From the NCBI GenBank assembly GCA_000149265.1, contig CH003304.1, forward strand, positions 531,070 to 595,069: a stretch of 64,000 nt of DNA, given 5' to 3'. The position numbers were made by a program, and so were the translations under genes. The notes below the pieces were generated by a model. The model saw nothing but the letters and a program-made list of their open reading frames with translations. It had not been told where the DNA came from and made no database searches. Of the stretch, positions 11,313-24,830 are shown in pieces. Numbering within the stretch: the stretch's first letter is position 1; the number at the start of each line of letters is the position of its first letter. Source of the stretch: Ciona savignyi (taxonomy: Eukaryota; Chordata; Ascidiacea; Phlebobranchia; Cionidae).

Positions 11313-11911
11313 AAGAGTGCAGTAATACAGGCTACAAAAGAAGACGATGATTCTTAGTCATTGAAAGAACTCAATCAAATACTAATTAAAACAACTCAAT
11401 CATACACAATGCACTTTAGTAGCGATTGCATGGCGTTAGGAAAAAAAACGATTCACACTTCTTGCGCGTTTCTATTTACTAGGATACAACATGCATATCC
11501 AAAATGTAGCTATATTCTGTTTACTGTTATACACTTTAAACTCGTTAACATTCTCAGTAAGATTTGGTAATTAGTTTGTTTTTGTTTGTCCAGTTATTAC
11601 GATTAGAACTTACAACAAGATTAATAATACTGAAAAACAAATGGAACAATAATAATAATTAGAAAGATTATAAAACAGTTGACAGTGTTTCGGTGGCTAG
11701 GAGAGTATTACAAAACGCAAGGGTATACAATGCTTTAAGAAAAGAAAAAGTAGTCTTTACCGGTTGGTTCTTCAAGGTCCATAGTTGTAAAACAACCAAA
11801 ATTAGATAACAGGGGCCTATATCGGCATAAGAGTAATTTACTAAATGGGTTTTAAAAAACTTCTGTTTGATTTTTAGGAAAATCCGTTCAAATTGAAAAT
11901 GATGCTAAGTA

Positions 11912-12195
11912 GGATAGGACAGGATATTCATGTTTTTATCCCTGTGAATGGGAAATTTAAGGGGATTAACAAAGGGGTAATCTTTAGATTACCTCGTGCT
12001 CCCCGTCGGGTAACCTGGGCTATTAATGGTGTATGATTTAGATGTTTCTTGAAATTAGTAAAACACATCATTTTACTGGAGAAAGGCAATGTTCATTAAA
12101 TGCCTTGCCCAAGGACACAACAGACTAGCTAGTGACCAATTTCAGCAACCCTTCGGCTGAAGGGCAACGGACTAACCCACCAAGCTAATCAATCG
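11912..12195 (-). mobile_element. tRNA-derived SINE
   Basis: Inverted copy, tail ggataggacaggatattcat, body diverged. Confidence 0.8.
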
Positions 12196-12479
12196 TATAA
12201 GGTACAATGTTTTCTTGAACAGAATTGACACAAACACAGCATTTGGTTTGTCGACACATAAAAAACAATATATTTGTTCTTTGTTAGTTAATACGTACTG
12301 ACTCTGTCTTAGTGCAACATTGTGTGCCTGATTTAATCAATTAGATAATTAATTGTCGTCTAGCAAAATATAAGTAACTAAAGTTACTAGAATGCTGGGA
12401 TATATATATTGCTTTTGTAACCGAGAATATATCAAAACCAGTGAAGAGCTCGTTAATAGGTGTGTAACAGAAAAAACAA

Positions 12480-12590
12480 ATGTACCGAATGGTTAACGCG
12501 ACCGATACATACATACCTATTCTTTACAAAAACGGTTTTGTCACGAGCCCATCGTGGGTTCAAAACTTGGCTCGGTTAAAAATAGGGAAA
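12480..12590 (+). repeat. tRNA-like repeat
   Basis: Sense copy: accgaatggttaacgcgacc ... catcgtgggttcaaaacttgg. Confidence 0.75.
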
Positions 12591-12936
12591 ATCAACGGTA
12601 ACAAAACGAAGAACGGTAATGTTTCCAGTTGCTTTAAAAGGTGTTTTCCCTTTTTGTGTTTTTTTATATTTGTTTTTAACCGGGCTAGGATTTGAACACT
12701 GATTATGATGGGCTTGTTACCAAGCCGGGTTTTCTATTATGAAAAAGGTACATGTATCACTCACGTTAACCATTCGGCTATACGACCGTACTGTCCCCTA
12801 CAAATTTTCTTTACTGAGTAAAGTTTCGAACCCATGATGGGCTTGTCACCAGGATCGTTTTTTTTGTATAATAGTCAGTGTATGTATCGTTCGGGTTTAC
12901 CAATTTTCCAGCCGCAGCAGTACTACCAACTGCCCC

Positions 12937-15877
12937 CTACAACAACACAGTGCAGAGATCGCGTGTGGCAAAAGCGCGTCCTTCTCGGTGGTTTTGTATT
13001 CCGCTGGTGCTGACATCCTTTACTCGAAGCAACACCACTGTGAATCCTGGACCCCGACTTGGGTAGTTTGTCCGCCACTTTCCGTTGTAGGCTTGCTGGC
13101 CTGAGCTCGTAAACATTTGATTGTTCTGTAGAATTGAGATGGTATAAGATTATCATGGTTATGCAGGTGATTAAGAAACCACAATGGTGTTACCACATAG
13201 GCAAAAGTCAGGTTAAATTTTAAATATTAAAGTAGTACGGACGTGTGGCCAAATGGTTAACGCGTCCCGATACCAATATACTACTCCTATATAACACAAA
13301 ATCCGAGTAACGAGCCCACCATTGGTTCGAAACTTGCTTCTGTAAAAAATATGTACGAGTACGGACATGTGACCGAATGGTTAACTCGACCGATATACCA
13401 ACTATAAAAAAAACGGTCTTACAGACAATCCGGTCATGGGATCAAATCTTAGCCCCCAAAAAGTAAAAAAAAATATGTAAAGGAGCGTTATCACGGTCAT
13501 AGCCAGATTACCTCGCGTCCATAGTTGGGTTACTGGTGATATTGCAGAGCGTGCGCATGGTTGAGACGTTTCTTTAATTTTTAAAGAACCCAATAATTAT
13601 CTATATTCTATAGGTTCAGTTAATATCCGGTAAAAATGGTCTAACGGTTAAGTGCGTCACCTTTCAATCGAAAGGTTGCAGGTGAGAAACTGGTCGCCAG
13701 CTATAGTTGGTTGTGTTCTTGGGCAAGGAACTTTACGGACATTACCTGAACCCAGCGGATTAATGGGTTCTACCAAATTGAAGGAACGTCTCTATCATAT
13801 ACAACATACTGCAATAGCTCCGGTAACCCGACGATGGGCGCGAGGTGATCTGACGATTGCCCGTGTGTTAACCCTCTTGGTTTTTCCATTCACGGGGATA
13901 AAGATGAATATCCAATCCAATCCATATTCAGTCTGAAATTGATTAACGACGCCACCAGTGTTGAGTTGTGTGCAGAAAGTCTTAAATGTGTCATCTACAG
14001 ACAAAGGCGGACAGACCACAATTTATTGCTAAAGTATTAAAACTCTTGTTGGCAGAAGTTAGGCTATATTTGGGAGAAACATTTTGTTAAAAATGTTGTT
14101 AAAAACCGTTATGTTAAAAAATGTAATGGTTACCTGAAAGGTTTTTCAATTACGTGTTATCTTAAATTATATGGGTGATAAGTTTAGTTTATTCATTTTT
14201 GTCCCAGTATTAAATAATGGCAAATAAAGCAAAGTCGCCAAATATACGCATACTAACAAGTCACATTATCCAGTCCGACAGATTTAGTCTGGTTGTTAAA
14301 TGCGTCATCTTTTAGCCCAAGGTGGGCGCGAGGTTTCTGACGAATGCCCGTGTGTTAACTCTCTGGTTTTCCCATTCACGGCGATAAACGTAAATATCCT
14401 ATCCTATCAATTAATAAAGCTTAGAATATTGTAATGAATATAAAAAGGGGTTGACACAAACCGTTGGGTCGAAATTCATCCCTGTCCAACTTTCCGAGCG
14501 GATTCCTCTTATATACGTGGCGTTGACGTGATTATGTACTTTGTAATACATCTCCCTATTAATTATGTCTAATAACGTTCCACCATATTTTTCGCAGGAT
14601 TTGTTAGATTGAGCTTTCGTCTGGACGGTTTGAATTCCAGGAGTAGGCATCCAAATGTAAAGGTTACCATACATTATTCCGTTACCACCTGTCGGGAAAA
14701 TGCTTTAAATTTCGTTTAAAACGGAATGTTCCAAATTCCTGCCGAATGGCATAGTTTGCTTAGCTTTTCAGCCCAAAAGCTGTAAAATCGAAACTGCTCG
14801 CTAGCTAGCTATAATACGTTGTCCTCTGGAAAGCACTTAGCGGACGATCTCTGGAACCAATGGATTATTGGTTGTTAAATAATCTTAAAAACGACTTAAT
14901 TAAATATATCACACAGTAATAGTTCGGGTAACTCTGTGGTGGACACGAAGAAAAATCTAATGATTGTCAGTGGTATTCCTCATGTTTAGTGACAAATAAG
15001 AATTAAAATATTTTTCCACTATAATGTTAAAACCTTTAATAGTAAACTTCTAGCTAAAAATATAATGCTGTATACGAAGCAGTCTTACGATTAACATGTA
15101 TCAACTGTATAAAAAAATGCCATTGATAACCAGCCGATAAGAATTTAAAACCCAGCCCGGTAAAAAATAAACATACAAAAAGTCTTATCTTTGAGCGGGT
15201 ATTGTTTAATAGGACTTCAACTAGTATATTATACTAAAGCCTCATACTAACCTGAGTAAAATACCCAATTCATAACAAGATCCACATTCCAGCCTGAGGA
15301 CTGGTCAGTTCGCTGCAATTCCATATTAAACCCGTGGATAAAAATGTGGGTGACTGTTACTTTAAATGTGTGTGGCAAAGATGGATCACGAGTCCTTACT
15401 GTAGCTTTAACAAAAATTGGTACAGACGACATACACAACCCGTAAGCGATGAATGCCCTTGTCTTTGGGGAATTCGAGGGAAATTTTAGATCAAGGCCTC
15501 CGCCGGTGGAAGTTGGTAGCTCTGTTATAAAAGAGGAGTTAAAACTACAGATAGAAAATTGTCGTATGGCCGAATAGTTACCACGATCGAATCATATATG
15601 GAATTCTGTTCAAAAAAGTTTTTGGCGATTTTAAATAAAGGCATACAAAAAAACGTGTATTTAACCAAAAACCGTACTTTATTTTACATAACATAATCTT
15701 GTTTATCCCCGTTAATGGGAAAATGCGGGGGGCGTTAACACACAAATTTAATTCTCTGCGGCAGTTTTGTATACAGTTATAGACCCTCGTGTACTGTTAC
15801 TTAATACAAAATTAAACCTTACCTGATGCAGCAATGTTTAAACCCCATGCAATAACCAACAAGCGAACAAGGTTCAT
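12937..15877 (-). CDS. Secreted H-type lectin + C-type lectin-like protein, copy B (4 exons)
   Basis: Same four-exon model as copy A: exons 15877-15823, 15521-15252, 14688-14462 and 13125-12937, again 55+270+227+189 nt. Every splice site, phase and the stop is kept. It is very close to copy A; visible changes include SCEKYGG for SCEKFGG, RSESW for HSESW, and WRTNYPS for WRKNYPS. The intron between exons 2 and 3 holds about 330 bp (about 14841-15165) that copy A has lost, while the flank upstream of exon 2 has lost about 560 bp that copies A and C keep. The gene lies inside the second tandem unit. Function is as argued for copy A: secreted, with a putative H-type lectin domain followed by a C-type lectin-like domain with only the outer cysteine pair. 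Confidence 0.77.
13628..13925 (+). mobile_element. tRNA-derived SINE
   Basis: Sense copy with the full body (CACAACATACTG...CGATTGCCCG) and an ATCCAATCCA tail. It lies in the last intron of lectin copy B and is absent from the matching place in copy A. Confidence 0.82.
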
Positions 15878-18800
15878 AATTAAATACCTAACCTAACATG
15901 CAACGTACTCTGTAGAACGGTAATTTATAATCCTTGTCTATAACATTACACCTTTTTGTTGGAGAAATTGTTTAATACAGCTAGGCCAATAAACAAAAAA
16001 ACATGTCTCATCCCTTTAGTAACTTTTACCAAAATGTTTGATGTACTAAAAAGGCAATCATCATCCTAGTATATTTACGTAGTTAATTATCGAAGTTACC
16101 AGAAATATAAAGGCAAAACCGCTACGTAGACACTACGTTAGCTTTCACTGTAAACTACACTATTGGTCTTTAGAAATTAGCCTACATTAATCATAATGTT
16201 GCAAGTTACATCTGCGGCGTTTCCCCACGAATAATAGTTTCCTGCGTGATGTAACTATTATTGTGCTTTTGCTTATAAATTAAACTATTTACTGTTGCGG
16301 TATAGAACATTATATTCACTACTTCTACTGACAATGCCTTTGAATGATTTATTTTTAGTGGATATACAATGCTGTGCGTATTTAATTTTCTATTATTGGC
16401 AGTTTAGTTTATAATTTGTCGAATGTACCTTGTCTCCGTTCTTCTTTTAAATTCTTTGATAATTACTTCGAACGGTAGATGTCGCGCATAAGCCGCTGAA
16501 TACAGCATTTCCCGATGGCCACACTTGGTAATTTTTGCAAATATGAAACCGCTTATACGATTCCCCTTTGTCGATCGGGTGACCAAGTGGTTAACGCGAC
16601 CAATACATATACCAACTATTTAAAAACGGTATTAGGAATCAGTTCTGCAAGGATTCGTACTTTACCTCAATAAAAAACTATACGATTTACTATCTACAGG
16701 AAAAAACGTATATATTGTAACCCAGTGGACAAAATTTTAAAACTATCATATGACGCATTTTTCCAAACTAAAAAACGTGTTGACTATAGCTTTTTTACAT
16801 ATACGCCTTATCAATAGGCTCACTAACTATGGTTATATTAATTTAAATGAAGACATTTTTTAAGTGCAGGGGTTTTAAGTGTATGCAATAATTTTAAATA
16901 TTCCTTTTAAAGGTCTACACCGAGGTGGAAACACTTTTTAAATCAGGGACCAAAATTAAACCATTCTTAGACTGGCGGACCAAATGATTGAGTCACAGCT
17001 TACATACAGTTGTCACTGTTGATGAAAACATAGAAATGCGGTACATTACTGTGTAAAAGCAGAAAGCACTGTTTCGTCAAGCGACGCACAGATATAGCTG
17101 TGCCATTATAGTTTAGCATGTAGCTGTGCCATCACAATTTTGTTGATCAATCCTGCGGGGCAGAATAAAAAATCCGTCAAGCCGGGTGTTTTGTCCAGCA
17201 TGTCTGGCCTGGACTAAATATCGTTTGTAAACTGCTACGGCCTCTGAAAGTTTATTAAAACGATCACTTATGTTTTATTGTGGTTGGAGAGAATTTATTA
17301 AACAATGCGAAAAACAAATTAGCAAAAAAACAGCCAAAATGTGGTAACATCCCAGATGGGTGGGGGTGGTTACATTTTTACCATCTGCGGTAACTGGACT
17401 AGCATCCAACAAAACTTATTACGATTGGGGTCTATGACTGCGAGTAAACAAAACACAGAAAAGAAAAAATATTTTGCGACTGTATGAAATTTCACACTTT
17501 AGTTTCGGCATGTCCAGTGGTCCTATCAAACAGACAATCCATTAATTATCTCGCCCGAATGTAGGTTTACTGGAGCTAGTGCAGTGTGTTGTGCGTAATA
17601 TATTGTGTTTTAGTTCAACAAACAAAGCCCGTTAAGTGCCTTGCCTAAGATTTGCCAAGATGGTTATGTCTTTGGATAAGACGATTAGTAGTGTGGATGA
17701 ATACCTCTGAAGCTCCGACTGTGGACAAGGGGTTATCTGACAATTGCCGGTGTGATGACGTTTATTACATATTGTCGCCTGAGTAGATAAAAAAATCTTG
17801 AGATTAGAAAAGAAAAAGGCATGTATCAAACAATTTTAAGCGAATAAATTTCCTAGATATTATCTAAAGGATATGATGTAGGCTGATACTTTAGTTTATT
17901 TGTTAACTTTTTATCATAATATGGCCTATGCTACATTATAATATGGCCCACATACAAAACAATACAAAAAGTCAGTTAATGCAAATTTGTAGAGAGACCA
18001 ATGTATAAAACCACCTTTTGTTAACTGATGAGATGATTTTTTTAAGTTTCCCGGCTTTAAAAGCTTATTTCGCCAACAAAACGTAATTCAATTATGCTAA
18101 CAAATTAAAATTTAACAATATCTCTTAATTTAAGTCTGTTACCTAATTAAATACAACTTAAGACGATAGGGCCAACTAACTAAGCAACCTAACTTAATAA
18201 GGACATCAGCATCCCCTAAAAATGTATCTCATTCTAAAAGGTTATATTACATCCACTACGTATTAAGCAATTCACACCTACGCATTCATTACTACTACAA
18301 ATGATACGGCGAAATGACCCCAAATGCGTAACACACCTTTTACGCTAATTCTAAGAAGATGTTCTAGTTCTGCAAATTCTGCGCCAATGCAGGTTGGCCA
18401 TTTGCGCCATCTAGCGACTAACGTAAAGCAAAACAAGTATAGTTTAGTTTATTTTTTATTTTCAAAAAAACTTGTGACGATGCTTTCGGAAACTTGTGTA
18501 TATGAATATATTGTGTATATACTATATATGTTTAACAAGTAATTTTAGATTTTTAAGTTAATGTACACATTTTTAGATTCCTTAAGACCTGTCAGATTAC
18601 CGCTCTTCCACCACCGGATATCCGGAGGTATTGCAGTGCGTTGTGTTTGAAACGTAATTACAGTTTGAGCACATTTAATAGGTTCAGGCGATTTTGCTAG
18701 TAAATATATTCTATCCTATCCCCTAGCCATTTTTTTGAAAAAGTGATGTCGTCGTACTGGTTGCAAAAGAACACAACAACACTCTGTAAAAAGCCATTAA

Positions 18801-19291
18801 ACGACGCAATCGTAAACAATGGAGTTTGGTAACTTAGCGATTGGCATTGGAAAAAAGACAAATCAACACTCCTCGTGCGTATCTATTCACAGGGATACAA
18901 CATGCATATCCTATAGGTAGCTATATCCTCAGCGTTATTTACTGAAAAGTTGACATTCTCAAATAATATACATTAATTGGGATTATTAATACCGAAAAAC
19001 AAAAGAAACAATAATAATAAATTTTTTTTATACAGTTGGCAGTGTTTCGGTGTCTAGGTGACTATTACAAAACGCGAGGGTTTAAAACGCGTTGAGAACA
19101 AGGCAAAATTAGTCTTTACCAGTTGGTTCTCTACGATCATTCTTTTACGTTGTTGCCCTTTTTTGTGTTATTTTTTTAAGTAAGCTAGGATTTGAACCAT
19201 GATGGGCTCGTCACCAAGCCCAGTTTTCAGTATTACAAAGGGTAAATGTATCACTCGCGTTAACCATTCAGCTATACGACCGTAATGTTCC

Positions 19292-22200
19292 CTACAACAG
19301 CATAGTGCAGAGATCGCGTGTGGGAAAAGCGCTCCCTTCTGGGTGGTTTTGTATTCCGCTGCTGCTGACATCTTTAACTCGAAGCAACACCACTGTGAAT
19401 CCTGAAACCCAATTTGGGTAGTTTGGCCGCCACTTTCCGTTGTAGGCTTGCTGGCCTGAGCTCGTGAACATTTTATCGGTCTGCAGAATTGAGATGGTAT
19501 AAGATTATCATGTCTAAGCTTGAGATCAAGAAAGTGCAAGAGGGTGTTACCACATACGCAATGGTCAGGTTAATTTTTTAATATGTTAAGGGTACGGTCG
19601 CGTGGCAGGTGTGTGACCGAATGGTTAACTCGACCGATATACCAACTATAAAAAAAACAGTCTTACAGACAAGTCGGTCATGGGATCGAATGTTAGCCCG
19701 AAGAAAATAAAAAAAATATGTAAAGGAGCGTTATCACACGATAATCGTCAGATTACTGGTGATATTGCAGAGTGTGCGCATGGTTGAGACGTTTCTTTAA
19801 TTTTTAAAGAACCCAATAATTATCTATAGGTTCAGTTAATATCCGGTAATTTTTGCTCAAAGACTCAACTGATTAGCTAGTAATCAGTTTTGAACCCGTC
19901 TCTTATAGGTTAAGAGGCGACGCACTAACCCACCAAGATATTCAGTCTGAAATTGATTAACAACGCCACCAGTGTTGAGTTGTGTGTAGAAATTCTTAAA
20001 TGTGTCTTTAACAAATAAGGCGGTCAAACATATCACAACTTATTGCTATAGTATTAAAACTCTTGTTGGCAGAACTTAGGCTATATTTGAGAGGAATCTT
20101 TTGTTAAAAATTTGGTTAAAAACCGTTATGTAAAAAATGTAATGGTTACCTAAAAGGTTTTTCAATTACATGTTATCTTCAATTATATGGGTGATTCAGT
20201 TTAGTTTAGTTTATTCATTTGTGGCCTAGTAGGCTATTTAATAATGGCAAATAAAGCAAAAGTCGCCAAATATACGCATACTAACAAGTCACATTATCAA
20301 GTCCGACAGATTTAGCCTGGTTGTTAAGTGCTTCACTTTTTAGCCCAAGGGTTAAGGGTGCAAAACTGGTCGCTAGCTAGTCGGCTGTGTCCTTGGGCAA
20401 GGTACTTACCGGACATTGCTTGAACCCAGCTGATAAATGGGTTCTACCAAATTGAAGGAACGTCTCAATCAGACGCAACACACTGCAATAGCTTCGGTAA
20501 CCCGACGGTAGGCGCGAGGTGATTTAATGATTGCTTATGTGTTAACCTCCATGGTTTTTCCATTCACGGCGATAAACATGAATATAGACCCTATCCTATC
20601 ATATCCATTGATAAAGCTTATAATATAGTAATGAATATAAACAGGGTTGGCACAAACCCCTTGGTCGAAATTCATCCCAGTCCAACTTTCCGAGTGGGCT
20701 CCTCTTATATACGTGGCGTTGACGTAATTATGCACTTTGTAATACATCTCCCTATTCATAATGTCTAATAACGTTCCACCTAATTTGTCGCAGGATTTTT
20801 TAGATTGAGCTTTCGTCTGGACGGTTTGAATTCCAGGAGTGGGCATCCAAATGTAAAGGTTACCATACATTATTCCGTTACCACCTGTCAAAATAAATCC
20901 TTTAATCTTCATTCAAAATCAAATGTCCCGTATTCCTGTCGAACGGCATCATTCGCTTTGCCGTCAGCCCAAAGGTCGTAGGATCGAAACTGCTCGCTAG
21001 CTATAATACGTTGTCCTATGGAAAGCACTTAGCGGACGATCTCTGGAACCAATGGATTATTGGTTGGTACTAAATCTGAAAGAACGGCTGATTTAAATAC
21101 TACACACAGAAATAGCTCCGGTAACTTTGTGGTGAACACGAAGAAAAATCCGATGATTGTCAGTTCCTTCTGTTTAGTCTTAAATAAGAATTAAAATATT
21201 TTTTCACCTAAATGTTAAAACCTCTAATAGTAAACTTTTAGCTTAAAATAGAATGCTGTATACGAAGCAGTCTTACCATTAACATGTATTAACTGTATAA
21301 AAAACGCTCTTGATGACCTGCCGATAAGAGTTCTAAACCCAGCCCGGTAAAAAAATAAATATTCAAAAAAGTCTTTGAGCGGGTATTGTTTAATAGGACT
21401 TCAACTAGTATATTATACTAAAGCCGCATACTAACCTGAGTAAAACACCCAATTCATGACAAGATCCGCATTCCAGCCTGAGGACTGGTCAGTTCGCTGC
21501 AATTCCATATCAAACCCGTGGATAAAAATGTCGGTGACCGTTACTTTAAATGTGTACGGCAAAGATGGATCACGAGTTCTTACTGTGGCTTTAACAAAAA
21601 TGGGTACAGACGCCAGACACAACCTGTAAGCGATAATTGCCCTTCTCGTTGGCGAATCCGAGGGAAATTTTAGATCAAGGCGTCCGCTGGTGGAAGTTGG
21701 TAGCTCTGTTATAATTAAGAAGTTCAAAATTTAGATATCTTGGATTTCGTTCAAAAAGGTTCTGGGTGGCGTTTTTATCGTAAGGTCAAATACCTAACTC
21801 GGTAAAAATGGGAAAACCTTGGGAGTTAACACATGGACAATCGTCAGATTACCTCGCGCCCACCATAGGTTACCGCAGTTATTGCAGTATGTTGTGTATG
21901 ATTCACATGTTCCTTCAATTTAGCAGAACCCATTAAATGGGCTAATGCAAGGCCCGTTGAGTGCAATACCATAGAATACAACCTAATAGCTACCGACCAG
22001 TTTCGTGTCTAATAATTAAGCTATGCGGTCGGTCTAATGTAATCTACATAATTTTCGACTAAAAAGATATTAGTAACACGTCGATCACGGATTTGTTATT
22101 TAGCCTGTTTAAAAGTCTTATAATAGACGGTCGTGTGTATGAATGGTTACCGGAATCAATTTATGTACTGCATACATTTTAAAACACGAACATCGTAACA

Positions 22201-22470
22201 AGGCCAATGCATGCTTTAAACTTAGCCGATAAAAGCATACAAAAAACGTGTATTTAACCAAAAAACGTACTTTATTTTACATAACATAATCTTGTTTACC
22301 CCCGTGAATGGGAAAATGCGGGGGGCGTTAACACACAAATTTAGTTCTCTGCGGCAGTTTTGTATACAGTTATAGACCCTCGTGTACTGTTACTTTATAC
22401 AAAATTAAACCTTACCTGATGCAGCAATGTTTAAACCCCATGCAATAACCAACAAGCGAACAAGGTTCAT
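19292..22470 (-). CDS. Secreted H-type lectin + C-type lectin-like protein, copy C (4 exons)
   Basis: Exons 22470-22416, 21705-21436, 20884-20658 and 19480-19292, with the same four exon lengths and phases as the other two copies. This is the most diverged copy. Its leader is identical (MNLVRLLVIAWGLNIAAS), but exon 2 has TSTSGRLDLKFPSD, exon 3 ends FDQG instead of FDPT, and exon 4 starts TDKMF and reads WRPNYPNWVSG where copies A and B have WRxNYPSRGP. The changed residues cluster in the part of the fold that forms the ligand loop in classical C-type lectins. No stop or frameshift has arisen despite many substitutions, which argues for a maintained protein. The surrounding unit keeps the empty site of the LTR element found in the first unit. 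Confidence 0.77.
20297..20602 (+). mobile_element. tRNA-derived SINE
   Basis: Sense copy in the last intron of lectin copy C, at the position of the 1733-2003 copy in unit A. Confidence 0.8.
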
Positions 22471-24636
22471 AATTATTCTTTAAAACTAAGGCAAATACCT
22501 AACCTAACATGCAACGTACTCTGTAGAACGGTAATTTATAATCCTTGTCTAACATTACACCTTTTTGTCGGAGAAATTGTTTAATGCAGCTTGACCAATA
22601 AACAAAACATCTATCTTAACCCTTTTGTAACTTTTACCAAAATGGTCGATGTACTACAGAGGCAATCATCATCCTAGTATATTTACGTAGTTAATTATCG
22701 AAGTAACCAGATATATAATGGCAAAACCGCTACATAGATACTAAATCAGCTTGCAGTTTGAACTAGACCTTTGGTATTTATAAATTAGCCTACATTAATC
22801 ATAATGTTGCAAGTCACGTCTGCGGCGTTTCCCCACGATTTATAGTTTCCATGCGTGATGTAACTATTATTGTGCTTTTGCTTATAATTAATCTACTTAC
22901 TGTTGCGCTAGATAATTATATTCACTACATTTACTGACATTGGCTTGGAATTATCCATTTTTAGTGGATATTCAATCAACTACTGGGCCCCTGACAAGCC
23001 CAACTAATGATTTATGTTATGTTGACCAAATGTGTTATATTTTATATGTTAGCAAAAATAAAACAAACAAAAGCTGCTGCCGCCTCTTAAAGTTCAATCA
23101 AATTACAATTTTCCCTTTTTCACAAAGAAAAAAATCACTTATGTTTTTTGCGGTTTGGGGCAATTTATTAGATGCAAAAATACATATTGGCTAAAACACA
23201 GCCAATGATTTGATGATCACCACCCCAGATAGGTTACATTTTTACCACCTGTTGTAAGTGGACTAACATTTCACACAATTTATTACGTTGGGGGCTATGA
23301 TTGCTAGAAAACAAAACCAGAAAAACAAATTTTATTTTGCTAGTATATGATATTTCACACTATACTTTAGGTTTCGGCATGTCCAGTGGTCCCATCAAAG
23401 GGCAATCATAAATTATCTCGCCCCAATAAGGGTTACCGGAGCTTTCGCTGTGTGTTGTGCGTAATATATTGAGTTTTAGTTATCGACTAGGTTCAGGCAA
23501 CGCCCGTTAAGTGTCTTGCCTAAGTACACAAACGATGAGACAGCATCTAGTTTCGATTCTGCAAAATGTCGGCCATTTGCAGATTAACCATTCGTTCACA
23601 CCACCGTTACATTTTTACTGGGATATATTTCGAACCCATGATGGGCTCGTCACCTAGACCACAAGAATCAATCTTGTTAATTAACTGGACAGGAGACCGT
23701 TCCATAATTTACGACTACTCATTCGCTCAGGTATGGATGTCGCTAACCACCAACTCTCGCGGCCATTTTGTGAAACAAAAAATCCAAATTTCATTCGTCA
23801 CTCTGATTGAACTTACAACCTTTTTGTTATAAAGGTCTTTGCATGATGATAGTGGAGTCATGGCCTAATGAGAAATCTCAAACCCCAGTTACCAACTTGT
23901 TATTCCGTAGAGCCCGGTGGTGGCCGAAAGCTTATGCAAAGACTATCGTTGACTATACATGGTTATGTCTTTGGATAAGGCGATTAGCTGATGTCACTTC
24001 TTCAAGTGGATAAATGGGTTAGACAAAATGCCACGATAATATCTCGGTCATTTCAACACACTGCAATACCTTTGCAGCTCCGACTGTGGACAAGGGGTAA
24101 TCTGACAATTTTCGGTGTGATAACGTTTATTACATATTTGCAAGGCATTCTAACAATTGTCCGTGTGACAACGTCCGCCAAGTTTCACCATCTGAGTGGA
24201 AAAAGTATCCTATTATACCCGATCCTACCATTTGAGCGCCAAGCACAATAAATTGCAATGTCATAGAATAATTTGACAACGCGTCATCGCTCACCGGAAT
24301 GCGTCAGAGAATATGAGTGACATTTTCGCCGATGAACCTCAAATCGCCCTTTGCACGCGGTTAACAAATACAAAATTACGTAATCGATCTTCGTCTATGT
24401 ACAGAGCACCCTGTTTTGTTGTATATGGCTCCCATCGCTTCTTTGCAAATTGTCTGAATAAGTCAACTTATTCTTCAACGCTACTTTGAAACCGGTTTGT
24501 ATACTAGCAGGATGAAGAGGCATTGTTTTATCATAAACCAACACTCGACGTTAATTATTGACAGAACTATGACACCCGAGTGCTAATTAGATTCCATACG
24601 ATAGCTGGTGCTGGTTGCTGTGAGGGTGCATTAGAC

Positions 24637-24830
24637 AGAGAATAGAATAGGATATGTGGGAAATACGAGTTATTATACGCGCAATCAGATTACCCAGCGC
24701 CCATTGCATGACTCATTGCTTTGTGTTGTGCATGATTGAGATGTCTTTTAAGTGATATATGTCCCTTAATCCATTTATACAGTACTCTGCTCAATTGTCT
24801 AACCGGTGGTTAATTTAGCTTTAGAACAGG
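24637..24830 (-). mobile_element. Degraded SINE between unit C and the OTU gene
   Basis: Inverted copy with tail agaatagaataggatatg; the body is recognisable by the gcgcccattgc and tgtgttgtgcatgatt segments. Confidence 0.65.

Larger units (their letters stand above)
1..11340. repeat. Tandem segmental duplication, unit A (left end cut by window)
   Basis: Anchors shared with the later units: position 1 matches 12724 and about 19220; lectin exons match throughout; 5400-5640 matches 23340-23575; 8341-9115 matches 17916-18690. Unit A is swollen by the gag element (2.6 kb), the solo LTR and SINEs. Identity to unit B over lectin exon 3 is roughly 95 percent by eye. Confidence 0.85.
11341..18735. 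repeat. Tandem segmental duplication, unit B
   Basis: Starts where a block around 11345-11780 (tacaaaacgcaaggg, ctttaccggttggttct) matches 18740-19135 at the start of unit C. It ends with a copy of the 8341-9115 block at 17916-18690. It contains lectin copy B. Confidence 0.8.
18736..23640. repeat. Tandem segmental duplication, unit C
   Basis: The shortest and most diverged unit. It contains lectin copy C and the unoccupied LTR target site at 23576-23579. Similarity to unit A stops just after 23,620. Confidence 0.8.

Noticed and set aside
24350-24480. Minus-strand open stretch reading like KKRWEPYTTKQGALYIDED
   Set aside because: Composition looks coding but it is only about 42 codons with no splice partner found; could be a relic exon.
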